Shown here piece by piece: positions 1-7,494 of a DNA stretch of 12,321 bases. A model generated the notes under the pieces. The model was not told the origin of the DNA, did not search any database, and saw only the letters and a list, made by a program, of their open reading frames with translations. The DNA is taken from the NCBI GenBank assembly GCA_026394435.1, contig JAPKYG010000134.1:1-12321 (forward strand), written 5' to 3'. The position numbers were made by a program, and so were the translations under genes. The stretch is from Methanobacteriota archaeon. GTDB lineage: Archaea; Thermoplasmatota; E2; DHVEG-1. The stretch's first letter is position 1, and every line of letters begins with the position of its first letter.

Positions 1-21
1 GGAGATTCTTTTGGAGATAAG

Positions 22-31
22 TTATTTATAA
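22..31 (+). promoter_or_regulatory. TATA-like box of the aglB promoter
   Basis: The sequence TTATTTATAA lies behind a purine-rich GGAGATAA (13-20) that could serve as the TFB recognition element. An archaeal transcript would start about 26 bases beyond the box centre, near A52/A53. That gives a leader of about 20 bases to the ATG at 73, or about 11 bases to the GTG at 64. This is inferred from spacing only. Confidence 0.5.
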
Positions 32-62
32 GACCATGGATTTACGGTTGTAATCATCCTAG

Positions 63-67
63 GGTGA
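63..67 (+). promoter_or_regulatory. Shine-Dalgarno GGTGA that decides the aglB start
   Basis: GGTGA matches the anti-Shine-Dalgarno end of archaeal 16S rRNA and stands five bases before the ATG at 73. The alternative GTG start at 64 lies inside this motif, so it is more likely part of the ribosome binding site than the initiation codon. Confidence 0.5.
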
Positions 68-72
68 AACGT

Positions 73-3000
73 ATGCGGAAACGAGCACAATTTAAAATGC
101 CGATGCAATCAGAAACAGCTCCAACTCCACAACCAGTAGGCGTAGCAAACGCCCCGGAACGAAAGCGATTTCGATTCAAGAAAAACTGGTGGATCGGAGT
201 CTCATTGATAGCAATTTTCTTCTTAGTTTTGTTTATGAACTCTTATTTCAACATCGTATCAAACGTGAATATGAACCCATCAGGAACAACCATGACCGAT
301 ACGTTCTATTTATCTGGTCCTGACCCGTACTATAACATGCGACTCGTTGATAATACCGTGCAGACCGGGCGTTTTCCCTTCTTCTCTTCCAACGATCCCC
401 TGCTCGCCTATCCATTTGGGAAATCAGGAGGGCGTGCTCCGTTACTCGTCATGTCTGCGATCGGTTTCAGTAAACTCCTTGTCCCCTTTATGAGTGAAGC
501 AGATGCAATCGGGTATGCAATGCAGTTAATCCCTGCGTTATTTGGTGCGTTGCTCGTCTTCCCCGTGTATTTCATTGGGAAAATCTTATTCGGGAAGAAA
601 GCCGGACTCGTCGCCGCCCTTCTCATCGCAATCATACCTATTCATATTAGCTCAGGACATGGCTCCGCGTATGGTCTGTTTGACCACGACTCGTTCAACC
701 TGCTCTTATATTTCCTCACCTTCCTCTTTTTAATTAAAAGCATCAAGGAAAAAGATACGAAACGCTCAATTCTCTACGCACTCCTCGCAGGTATCCCACT
801 TGCAGCTCTCTCCATGGTTTGGGTAGAAGCACAATTCCTCTACACCGTTATCACTATTTATGCAATTGTGCAACTTATAATAGATATTTTCACCAATAAA
901 GTTGAAGAGCGATTTGTCATGAGCATCGCCATCGCGTTGTTCACTGGGTTTTTTGTTTCATGGCCTGTCTCCTTCGCAGGTGGTGTCCTCTTAGATCTCC
1001 CCTTCTATTTGGCACTTGGTGTAGCAGTCTTTGGTGGCGTCTGCATCCTCTTCAAACGAAAACGAATACCCTGGGTCATTTCATATCCGATAATTGCAGG
1101 TATTGCAGCAGCAGCAGCAGCATTTCTTTATATCGTTTATTTCTATCCTAAAACATTCTCAATGTTTTCTCCCTTAACAGCAATCTCGAATATCCTCTAC
1201 GGTGCAGGAATTTATGGGTCGAAGGTATCGCTTACCATCGCGGAGGCAGGTACTTATAATATGAGTCGAACCGTGATGTCGTTCGGCCCTGCGTTATACT
1301 GGCTTGCCTGGGCTGGTTTTGCTTTCCTTATCTACCAATATGTGAAACAGAAAGGACGACGAGATTACCTCTTCATCCTTTCATTATTCGTAATCAACAT
1401 CTGGTTGACATCAACCGCTGGTCGTTTCCTTAACGACATAGTACCCCTCATCGCCATTCTATCAGGGTGGATTATTTGGTTTTTGGTTAGCAAAATTGAC
1501 TACAAACAAATGGCACGAAACATAAGGAACGCAGGCGGCGGTATCCGAGGCGTACGAAAAGGTGTGAAAATCTACCACATCTTCGGGGTTCTCTTTGTTG
1601 CTTTCCTTATTCTCATCCCTAACGGGTACCTCGCACTCGATGCAGCGGTACCATCAGCCGCATCAAAAAATGGTACGAGTAATTTGAAATATGATTTCTT
1701 CGGGAAAAATTCTTCCTCTGCATTCGGCTCTAGCTCTTACAAAGAGCAATACTGGGTCGCTGCGTATTCTTGGTTAAACAAGCAAGACACAAATATCGCA
1801 GATCCATCAAAACGACCTGGTTTTATCTCCTGGTGGGACTACGGGTTCTATGAAGTAGCAGTTGGAGCGCATCCGACTGTTGCCGATAACTTCCAAGATG
1901 GAATTCCGCCTGCCGCTAATTTCCATACCGCAAAAAGCGAAAAACAAGGGATCGCAGTCTGGATCGTCCGATTATTAGAAGGAAATCGAAAAGACAACAA
2001 CGAGATGGCCTTCTCTGATTCAGTCATTACTGCACTTCAGAAACATCTTGGGAATAACAATACAACTAAAATAACTTCATGGATGATCAATCCAGCACTA
2101 TCTCCTTCGCAGAAGAAACCAATCGGAGCAGAATATGATGTTAATCTGAGCAAGACCCTGCTCGTGGGAGCGCAATATCCTGAAAACGCTTATTATCACG
2201 ATATCGTACAACTCCTGAACGATACCTTAACCGATGAACAAATCACCTGGTTATACCATGATATCCAGCAAGCCACTGGCTACAGCATTCGGTACTACGG
2301 GGTAGAAGGATATGACGAACAGATTTTCAACATCTTCGCATTCCTCGGCGATAAAAGCAACGTCTTAACCGCACTTCGAACCGCAGGAAAACAGTTCCAA
2401 AACCCCGAGGACGACTTCATCCAAGTCATATACACAGGTTATACGGTAAACACAGATAGAACCAAAGGTCCTGACGGTCAATGGACAGCAAAAGAACTCA
2501 ACGAAATGCCCAAGGAGCAGCGAGATTATATCGCTGTCACAGGAACTACAACTGTTAACAAACAAGATTATTTCAACACCATGTTCTATCGAACCTACAT
2601 TGGTACCCCCCCGCAACAAGATCAGAGCGGAGTCTATCAAACACCGCAGCAACAAGTCCCATGCTATGCTATGAGACATTTCATCCCGGTCTATGTTTCA
2701 CCCTTCCCCTACTACGGGCAAGGCAGAAGCGCAGTGGTCATCGCGAAGTACTATGAAGGCGCGTTCTTCAACGGTTCCATCAGCTGCAATAACACGCCAC
2801 TTCCCTATGTAACGGTCGCAATTCTTGATGATTACGGGCTCCCACACGATAACATGGCGACTGATGCAAACGGTAGTTTTAACCTCCTTGCACCTGGTGG
2901 CAATATCACTCTGCTTTTCACCTACGCCAATGATGTTTTTCTGAAAAGTATTACGTTTAACAACACCAATAGTACGTTATATTCTCCGGTGACGGACGCA

Positions 3001-4233
3001 GAAGCCATGCGTCTCAACGGTTCGAGATATTCACGCAATTTCAATATCAATGTGAGCCTTTCAACCCTAGAAGGTTTTGTCTATCAGGATAATAACAACA
3101 ACGGTTCCTACGAACCTGCTAACGACACACCGTTACCAGGCATAACCATCGAATTAAACGATTATTATTTCGGAAGGCCAATCCAACCGGTGACAACAGA
3201 CGTACAAGGATACTACATCTTCCATAATTTATACCCAAGTAAATATAATATTTCTGCATTCGAAAATGAATACACTCTCCTTAACAGAGAACCTATCAAT
3301 GTTGAACCTGGCAATAACTCGTACAACATCTCAAAACCAAAATTAGCTGAAGTCAAAGGAGTTGTCTACAATGACACCAATAGTGATAAGAAATATACGA
3401 CAGGTGAACAAGCCAGTGGCGTGAACATTGAACTGACCTATACCAAACTAGACGGCACTCAAGTGCACAACGATACCACAATCACAGATGCAACCGGGAC
3501 CTATTCATTTTCATCATTAATACCTGGAATGTATACCGTAAATGCGACCAAGCTCAATATGACAACAGAACATCTCGATTACTTAACCACGCAGACCGTG
3601 ACCCTTACCGCAAACAAGACATCTTGGGTAAATATCTCCCTTACCTATGCTCCAGTCATTACCAGCGGGTACACAACATATAATGGTGCAAACATCGGCG
3701 GTATTCCAATCACCTTTGCTCCAGACAAATCAGTAAAAAACAACACTGCAATAACACAAATTTCTGCGACATCTGATGCTCAGGGACTCTACGTAGCTAA
3801 ACTCACACCAGGAACATACAATGTTACCGTCAAAAAAACAGATGCAGCAACGACGGTATACACCTTTACAGACAAACTGGTTGTGTCCATCGGAGAAGGA
3901 ACTGCATCTTACAACATCGCCGTTACCAAAGTATCTATTACTGTCAGCGGAAGTACAAAATACAATGGTGTAGGGAAAGCAAACATGACCATTCTCTTCT
4001 CAAAGGATTTAGGAATTCCGAACAATCCTGCAGTAACAAAAAGCGTGAAAACCGATAGGAACGGAAATTACACCACCGAACTGACACCAGGCTCCTATAA
4101 CGCAAGTGTTGAAGAACTTGTCAATGAAAGCGGTCAAAATATAACATATACCGGCACCGGACAAATCACACTCAATATTGGTGATACGCCAAGAGCCCTG
4201 AATATTCTCCTGACACGAGAACAGACACCATAA
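73..4233 (+). CDS. aglB: Oligosaccharyltransferase AglB (STT3 family) with a long sequon-rich beta-repeat tail
   Basis: Catalytic subunit of archaeal N-glycosylation: it moves a lipid-linked glycan onto Asn of N-X-S/T sequons on the outer face of the membrane. Residues are numbered from the ATG at 73 (1386 aa); an in-frame GTG at 64 would add three. A basic cytoplasmic N-terminus is followed by about 12-13 hydrophobic helices (roughly 40-520). Family motifs are clear: the first acidic motif GPDPYY with D84, the second as D204-H-D206, the TIxE motif TIAE at 388-391, and the WWDYG sequon-binding motif at 587-591. From about 896 to the end are some five repeats resembling carboxypeptidase-regulatory/SdrD-B-like beta-sandwich domains (about 896-962, 997-1085, 1090-1190, 1195-1282, 1288-1386). 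They carry phrases such as TPGTYNVTV and an acidic, possibly Ca-binding loop near 1100-1112. This tail holds 26 N-X-S/T sequons, against 7 in the first 900 residues. No membrane helix or sorting signal follows it. The protein is longer than most AglBs, and the role of the tail is unknown. Identification as AglB is secure. Confidence 0.95.
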   Translation: MRKRAQFKMPMQSETAPTPQPVGVANAPERKRFRFKKNWWIGVSLIAIFFLVLFMNSYFNIVSNVNMNPSGTTMTDTFYLSGPDPYYNMRLVDNTVQTGRFPFFSSNDPLLAYPFGKSGGRAPLLVMSAIGFSKLLVPFMSEADAIGYAMQLIPALFGALLVFPVYFIGKILFGKKAGLVAALLIAIIPIHISSGHGSAYGLFDHDSFNLLLYFLTFLFLIKSIKEKDTKRSILYALLAGIPLAALSMVWVEAQFLYTVITIYAIVQLIIDIFTNKVEERFVMSIAIALFTGFFVSWPVSFAGGVLLDLPFYLALGVAVFGGVCILFKRKRIPWVISYPIIAGIAAAAAAFLYIVYFYPKTFSMFSPLTAISNILYGAGIYGSKVSLTIAEAGTYNMSRTVMSFGPALYWLAWAGFAFLIYQYVKQKGRRDYLFILSLFVINIWLTSTAGRFLNDIVPLIAILSGWIIWFLVSKIDYKQMARNIRNAGGGIRGVRKGVKIYHIFGVLFVAFLILIPNGYLALDAAVPSAASKNGTSNLKYDFFGKNSSSAFGSSSYKEQYWVAAYSWLNKQDTNIADPSKRPGFISWWDYGFYEVAVGAHPTVADNFQDGIPPAANFHTAKSEKQGIAVWIVRLLEGNRKDNNEMAFSDSVITALQKHLGNNNTTKITSWMINPALSPSQKKPIGAEYDVNLSKTLLVGAQYPENAYYHDIVQLLNDTLTDEQITWLYHDIQQATGYSIRYYGVEGYDEQIFNIFAFLGDKSNVLTALRTAGKQFQNPEDDFIQVIYTGYTVNTDRTKGPDGQWTAKELNEMPKEQRDYIAVTGTTTVNKQDYFNTMFYRTYIGTPPQQDQSGVYQTPQQQVPCYAMRHFIPVYVSPFPYYGQGRSAVVIAKYYEGAFFNGSISCNNTPLPYVTVAILDDYGLPHDNMATDANGSFNLLAPGGNITLLFTYANDVFLKSITFNNTNSTLYSPVTDAEAMRLNGSRYSRNFNINVSLSTLEGFVYQDNNNNGSYEPANDTPLPGITIELNDYYFGRPIQPVTTDVQGYYIFHNLYPSKYNISAFENEYTLLNREPINVEPGNNSYNISKPKLAEVKGVVYNDTNSDKKYTTGEQASGVNIELTYTKLDGTQVHNDTTITDATGTYSFSSLIPGMYTVNATKLNMTTEHLDYLTTQTVTLTANKTSWVNISLTYAPVITSGYTTYNGANIGGIPITFAPDKSVKNNTAITQISATSDAQGLYVAKLTPGTYNVTVKKTDAATTVYTFTDKLVVSIGEGTASYNIAVTKVSITVSGSTKYNGVGKANMTILFSKDLGIPNNPAVTKSVKTDRNGNYTTELTPGSYNASVEELVNESGQNITYTGTGQITLNIGDTPRALNILLTREQTP
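1105..1122 (+). repeat. (GCA)6 trinucleotide run inside aglB
   Basis: Six perfect GCA units encode six alanines (345-350, numbered from the ATG at 73) in a hydrophobic helix of AglB. Gain or loss of a unit would keep the frame and only change helix length. It is probably a chance low-complexity stretch. Confidence 0.6.
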
Positions 4234-4236
4234 AAA

Positions 4237-4258
4237 AGGGAGAGGGTTTTTTCTCCCT
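4237..4258 (+). terminator. Hairpin after aglB, possible terminator
   Basis: AGGGAGA (4237-4243) can pair with TCTCCCT (4252-4258) around an eight-base loop that contains a T run. It starts three bases after the aglB stop codon and just before the next promoter, where a terminator would be expected. Archaeal termination depends mainly on T-rich tracts, so the hairpin itself may be incidental. Confidence 0.45.
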
Positions 4259-4265
4259 CACCAAA

Positions 4266-4275
4266 TTTTATTTAA
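4266..4275 (+). promoter_or_regulatory. TATA-like box for the AMMECR1-pyrC operon
   Basis: TTTTATTTAA is centred about 28 bases before the ATG at 4299, which fits a leaderless transcript starting at or just before that codon. The upstream in-frame ATG at 4275 overlaps the last base of the box, so it would lie outside such a transcript. Confidence 0.5.
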
Positions 4276-4298
4276 TGCGTTTCCTTATACTTTCTACC

Positions 4299-4907
4299 AT
4301 GTTGAGCCTTGTTGAAGGGACAAAAGCTGTTCAGTTCGCACGACAGATAATCCAAGAATATGTCAAACATGAGAAGAATTCATCATCAAATCTTGGAAAA
4401 TCTTTTCATCAAAAACAAGGGGTTTTTGTCACCCTTCACACCTTCCCGGATCACGAGTTACGAGGATGTATCGGTATCCCCCTACCGGTTATGCCATTGC
4501 AAGAAGCGATTATCGAATCAGCTCAATCAGTCACTAGAGACCCTAGATTTCCACCATTGGCAGAAACGGAACTTGATACGATCATTGTAGAAGTCACCGT
4601 GCTTACAAAACCAGAACTCATTAAAGTAGCACAACCTCAAGACTATCCTGCACACATAGACATTGGACGAGACGGGTTAATTGTTGAACAAAGCTTTTTC
4701 AAAGGATTGTTACTTCCTCAGGTGCCTGTTGAACAAGAATGGGATAAAGAAGAGTACCTCTCGCACACCTGCATGAAAGCGGGATTGCCCCCTGATGCGT
4801 GGTTTGAAAAAACCACAAAAATCTCGAAATTTCAGGGGCAGATCTTTACCGAAACAAAACCACATGGGCCAATAAAGGAGACACACCTTAATGGATCTCA
4901 CAATTGA
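4299..4907 (+). CDS. AMMECR1-domain protein
   Basis: A 202-residue protein of the AMMECR1 family, which is widespread in archaea and eukaryotes and has no settled biochemical role. The diagnostic motif LRGCIG lies at 54-59, after a strand reading FVTLHTF. It is followed by the family's SAQSVTRDPRFPPL segment and an IIVEVTVLTKPELI strand. I chose the ATG at 4299 because homologues start near the MLSLVEGTKAV segment and because the TATA-like box fits a leaderless start there. An ATG at 4275 would add eight hydrophobic residues, and no ribosome binding site precedes it. The 3' end overlaps pyrC by 17 bases, so the two are probably co-transcribed and translationally coupled. No signal peptide or membrane helix is seen. 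The family call is firm; the function is unknown. Confidence 0.9.
   Translation: MLSLVEGTKAVQFARQIIQEYVKHEKNSSSNLGKSFHQKQGVFVTLHTFPDHELRGCIGIPLPVMPLQEAIIESAQSVTRDPRFPPLAETELDTIIVEVTVLTKPELIKVAQPQDYPAHIDIGRDGLIVEQSFFKGLLLPQVPVEQEWDKEEYLSHTCMKAGLPPDAWFEKTTKISKFQGQIFTETKPHGPIKETHLNGSHN
4874..4880 (+). promoter_or_regulatory. Ribosome binding site of pyrC inside the AMMECR1 gene
   Basis: AAAGGAG stands ten bases before the pyrC ATG at 4891, within the last codons of the AMMECR1 gene. It supports that start and independent loading of ribosomes on pyrC despite the overlap. Confidence 0.6.
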
Positions 4908-6174
4908 GGGAAAACTCTTTCATAACGGAACATTCGAGCAAGGCTGCCTTGGCATCGAACAAGGAAAAATCATCGCAATAAAAAAAAGCATCAAAACAGA
5001 CAATTATATCAACGTCGGCAACAACCTCATCCTCCCAGCCGGCATCGACCTCCATGTTCATTTCCGTGACCCTGGTTTTACCCACAAGGAAGATTTCTCA
5101 ACAGGCTCACAGGCAGCAGCATTCGGAGGTATCTCCTGTGTCTTTGACATGCCGAACACCCAGCCTCAAACCACAAGCAAACAGACACTCAAAGAAAAGA
5201 CACAAGTTGCTTCAGAAAAAAGCTATGTGGATTTCGGGCTTTATGCAGCGGTGAGTGATGAGAACATCGGGCGACTCGCAGAAATTTCCCCTTTTTGCAG
5301 TGGTTTTAAAATCTTCTTAGGAGGCAGTACCCATTCTCTCCAACTTAGCACACAAAATCTTCGAGTTGCATTGCTTGAAACCAATCGAACAAAGAAAATA
5401 ACACTGATTCATGCTGAAGACGAGCACTGTCTTAAAACACATGAAGATAGGGAAAACAATCTTGTTGATCATCTTCGATGTCGATCCGCGGAATGCGAGG
5501 AAACCGCTATCAGATCCATCATCAACAACTCCCTTGGTCTTTCTTCACCGATTCATATCTGCCATCTTTCTTCCTGTGAAGGGTTTGAGATGCTCCGAAC
5601 AAAACCAAACCACGTAACCGTTGGGGTCACCCCTCATCATCTTTTCTTTGATGTGCATACCCTTAGCACGAAACAGACGTTATATAAAGTAAATCCACCG
5701 ATCCGATCAAGTTTTGATCGCGATACACTCTGGTACGGCGTGAACAACAAGCTCATTGATATCTTTGAATCAGATCACGCGCCACACACTGGAGAAGAAA
5801 AAAACGTTGCGTTTGGCGATGCTCCGTCAGGACTGCCCGGAGTTGAAACCATGTATCCTCTCTTGCTTACCGCTATGAAAAAAGAGCAAATCAACCTTAG
5901 CACTCTCTTAACTCTGCTCTGTGAAAGACCTGCGCAGCTCCTGAACCTCCCCAAAGGAAAAATCGAGGTTGGGCGAGATGCTGATTTCATTATTGTTGAT
6001 TTGAAAAAAACAGAAACGATTACCGCCGAGAAGCTTCATTCGAAATGCGGATGGACACCGTACGAAGGATTCCCTGCGATTTTCCCCTCCACGATTTTCA
6101 TCAGAGGAGAAAAAGTTATAGACGACCATCAGATGTTCGTGAAACAAGGATTTGGCAAGTTCGTTGGAGTATAA
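4891..6174 (+). CDS. pyrC: Dihydroorotase PyrC (class I, long form)
   Basis: Zinc amidohydrolase that interconverts N-carbamoyl-aspartate and dihydroorotate in pyrimidine synthesis; cytoplasmic. It has 427 residues, the usual length of the long class I type. The metal-binding HxH is H55/H57 in DLHVHFRDPG, with R59 likely binding substrate. K140 in SGFKIFLGG is the candidate carboxylated lysine. H174 (LIHAED) and H225 (HICHLSS) are the further metal-binding histidines, and D295 in ESDHAPHT is the catalytic aspartate. The segments KVNPPIRS and GLPGVETMYPLL are also typical of dihydroorotase and argue against hydantoinase or allantoinase. It starts inside the end of the AMMECR1 gene and is followed after three bases by a membrane-protein gene. 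No other pyrimidine gene lies in the window. Confidence 0.95.
   Translation: MDLTIEGKLFHNGTFEQGCLGIEQGKIIAIKKSIKTDNYINVGNNLILPAGIDLHVHFRDPGFTHKEDFSTGSQAAAFGGISCVFDMPNTQPQTTSKQTLKEKTQVASEKSYVDFGLYAAVSDENIGRLAEISPFCSGFKIFLGGSTHSLQLSTQNLRVALLETNRTKKITLIHAEDEHCLKTHEDRENNLVDHLRCRSAECEETAIRSIINNSLGLSSPIHICHLSSCEGFEMLRTKPNHVTVGVTPHHLFFDVHTLSTKQTLYKVNPPIRSSFDRDTLWYGVNNKLIDIFESDHAPHTGEEKNVAFGDAPSGLPGVETMYPLLLTAMKKEQINLSTLLTLLCERPAQLLNLPKGKIEVGRDADFIIVDLKKTETITAEKLHSKCGWTPYEGFPAIFPSTIFIRGEKVIDDHQMFVKQGFGKFVGV
6166..6169 (+). promoter_or_regulatory. Ribosome binding site for the COG2426-type gene
   Basis: GGAG lies eight bases before the ATG at 6178, within the last codons of pyrC. It supports that start. 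Confidence 0.45.
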
Positions 6175-6177
6175 TAC

Positions 6178-6672
6178 ATGCTTGACTTTTTACCGCAATG
6201 GTTTCAAATCTTTTTTTTCTCCATGGTGCCCTGGTTTGAAGCACGGTATGTGATACCATTTTCGATGCTGCAATATGGATGGGAGTGGTGGCAGGCGTTC
6301 CCTCTTGCTATTGCAGGAAATATGTTACCAATCCCTTTTATCCTTCTTTTTTTTCGCTACGTTGAAAAATTCCTTCGGAAATTTACATTTTGGGCAAAGA
6401 TTATGGATTGGTTGTTTGCACGAACACGAAAGAAAGCAGATAGTAGAATCAGAAAGTATCAGTATCTTGGCTTATTTGCATTTGTTGCATTACCTGTTCC
6501 CTTCACTGGTGCATGGACAGGTGCATTGATCGCGTATCTTTTTGATTTAAAACTCTCCAAATCTCTGCTCGCTATCTTCATTGGACTAATCCTTGCTGCT
6601 GTGATTATGATTATACTCACCCTCTACATCAGTTGGATGCTCACCTATCTTGGTATCAACATCAAGGGATAA
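6178..6672 (+). CDS. COG2426 / 'small multi-drug export' family membrane protein
   Basis: A 164-residue membrane protein with about four hydrophobic segments (roughly 8-28, 37-60, 95-120 and 128-156) and a basic cytoplasmic-type loop near 62-93. It carries the family signatures: P18 and E21-A-R23 followed by IP near the N-terminus, and the loop LPVPFTGAWTGA at 105-116. These two re-entrant-looking P/E and G/P-rich stretches are typical of COG2426 (Pfam Sm_multidrug_ex). The export label is historical and the true substrate is not established. It sits three bases after pyrC and three bases before a phosphatase gene, so it is part of the same operon. A role in metabolite or lipid-phosphate handling is possible but not shown by the sequence. 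Confidence 0.8.
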   Translation: MLDFLPQWFQIFFFSMVPWFEARYVIPFSMLQYGWEWWQAFPLAIAGNMLPIPFILLFFRYVEKFLRKFTFWAKIMDWLFARTRKKADSRIRKYQYLGLFAFVALPVPFTGAWTGALIAYLFDLKLSKSLLAIFIGLILAAVIMIILTLYISWMLTYLGINIKG

Positions 6673-6675
6673 CAC

Positions 6676-7461
6676 ATGGACGAAAAACTAAAACATCTTG
6701 CTCATCAGATTGTAGAAAAAATCAGCAAAGAAGTAAAAAAGGAAGCGAGGAATAATTTCTATAAACTTGGGAAGACCATTGGCCTTGGGGCTGATGGGAC
6801 ACCCACCTCCTATATTGATAAAGTCGCTGAGGATGCTGCACTCAAACTATTAAAAAAATCTGAGATGAAGATAAATTTACTCAGTGAAGAGATAGGGTTT
6901 GTTGATTTTGGTGGGAAGTACGTGTTCGTGTTAGACCCGGTGGATGGAACACGGAACGCTTATCGGGGCATCCCGTTCTACTCCGTCTCCTTAGCAATAG
7001 GTACAACGAAGATCAGTGATATCGAATATGGTATTGTGAAAAACATCCCAACGGGCGATGTGTTCACCGCAGAGAAACATCATGGTGCGTTTCTCAACAA
7101 CACACCAATCCGGGTCTGTGAGGTGCCTTCTCCTGAGATGCTTTCATCGATTTCCCTGGGGAAGAACCATACATCAAGAGCCGGTTCTTTATCAAAAAAA
7201 GGTAACGTTCGATCATTGGGTTCAGCATCCCTTGAGATGTGCATGGTCGCAATCGGCGCCCTTGATTACTATTTCGTGGGAAAGGACATTATTCGAGTCA
7301 TTGATATCGCCGCGTCCACCCTGATTGTTCGGGAGGCAGGGGGTTTTGTCAAAACCATCTCCGGCGACGACCTGGATATGGAGTTTAATTTAGTGGAGAG
7401 AACCAGTGTTCTTGCCGCATGTTCAGAGAAGTTAATCTGTGACCTTCTCCCTAAGGCATAA
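6676..7461 (+). CDS. FBPase/IMPase-family phosphatase (archaeal dual-function type)
   Basis: Mg-dependent phosphatase of the inositol monophosphatase superfamily. Archaeal members of this size often cleave both fructose-1,6-bisphosphate (gluconeogenesis) and inositol-1-phosphate. The 261 residues show the metal-site elements in order: GADGTPTSYIDKVAED at 38-53, the glutamates E71/E72 in LLSEEIG, the core DPVDGTRN at 87-94, and D210 in the C-terminal RVIDIAAST, which is followed by REAGG. All acidic ligands appear intact. A purine-rich stretch (AAGGGA) before the ATG at 6676 may serve ribosome binding. The gene follows the COG2426-type gene by three bases. Sequence cannot tell FBPase from inositol phosphatase activity. 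A substrate for inositol lipids would fit the downstream lipid gene, but that is inference. Confidence 0.88.
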   Translation: MDEKLKHLAHQIVEKISKEVKKEARNNFYKLGKTIGLGADGTPTSYIDKVAEDAALKLLKKSEMKINLLSEEIGFVDFGGKYVFVLDPVDGTRNAYRGIPFYSVSLAIGTTKISDIEYGIVKNIPTGDVFTAEKHHGAFLNNTPIRVCEVPSPEMLSSISLGKNHTSRAGSLSKKGNVRSLGSASLEMCMVAIGALDYYFVGKDIIRVIDIAASTLIVREAGGFVKTISGDDLDMEFNLVERTSVLAACSEKLICDLLPKA

Positions 7462-7463
7462 AA

Positions 7464-7474
7464 CATAAATACAT
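7464..7474 (+). promoter_or_regulatory. Internal TATA-like box driving GGGP synthase
   Basis: CATAAATACAT lies immediately after the phosphatase stop codon. Its TAAATA core is centred about 26 bases before the ATG at 7495, the exact spacing of a leaderless archaeal start. There is no Shine-Dalgarno before that ATG, which agrees with a leaderless transcript. Confidence 0.6.
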
Positions 7475-7494
7475 CCGGTGTTCTTTAACCCCTA

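Noticed and set aside
1..63. 3' end of an upstream gene
   Set aside because: No credible coding tail can be recognised in so short a stretch, and a promoter reading explains it better.
2604..2613. C-rich homopolymer in aglB as a phase-variation tract or frameshift
   Set aside because: The frame continues unbroken through the rest of AglB with coherent domains, and a seven-base run is not long enough to claim slippage.
2365..2679. 104-residue open frame on the minus strand inside aglB
   Set aside because: It lies antisense to well-supported coding sequence, has a low-complexity Cys/Leu/Ser-rich product, no ribosome binding site and no family motif.
4275..4298. Upstream ATG of the AMMECR1 gene as the true start
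   Set aside because: It overlaps the TATA-like box and has no ribosome binding site, and the added residues are not part of the family domain.
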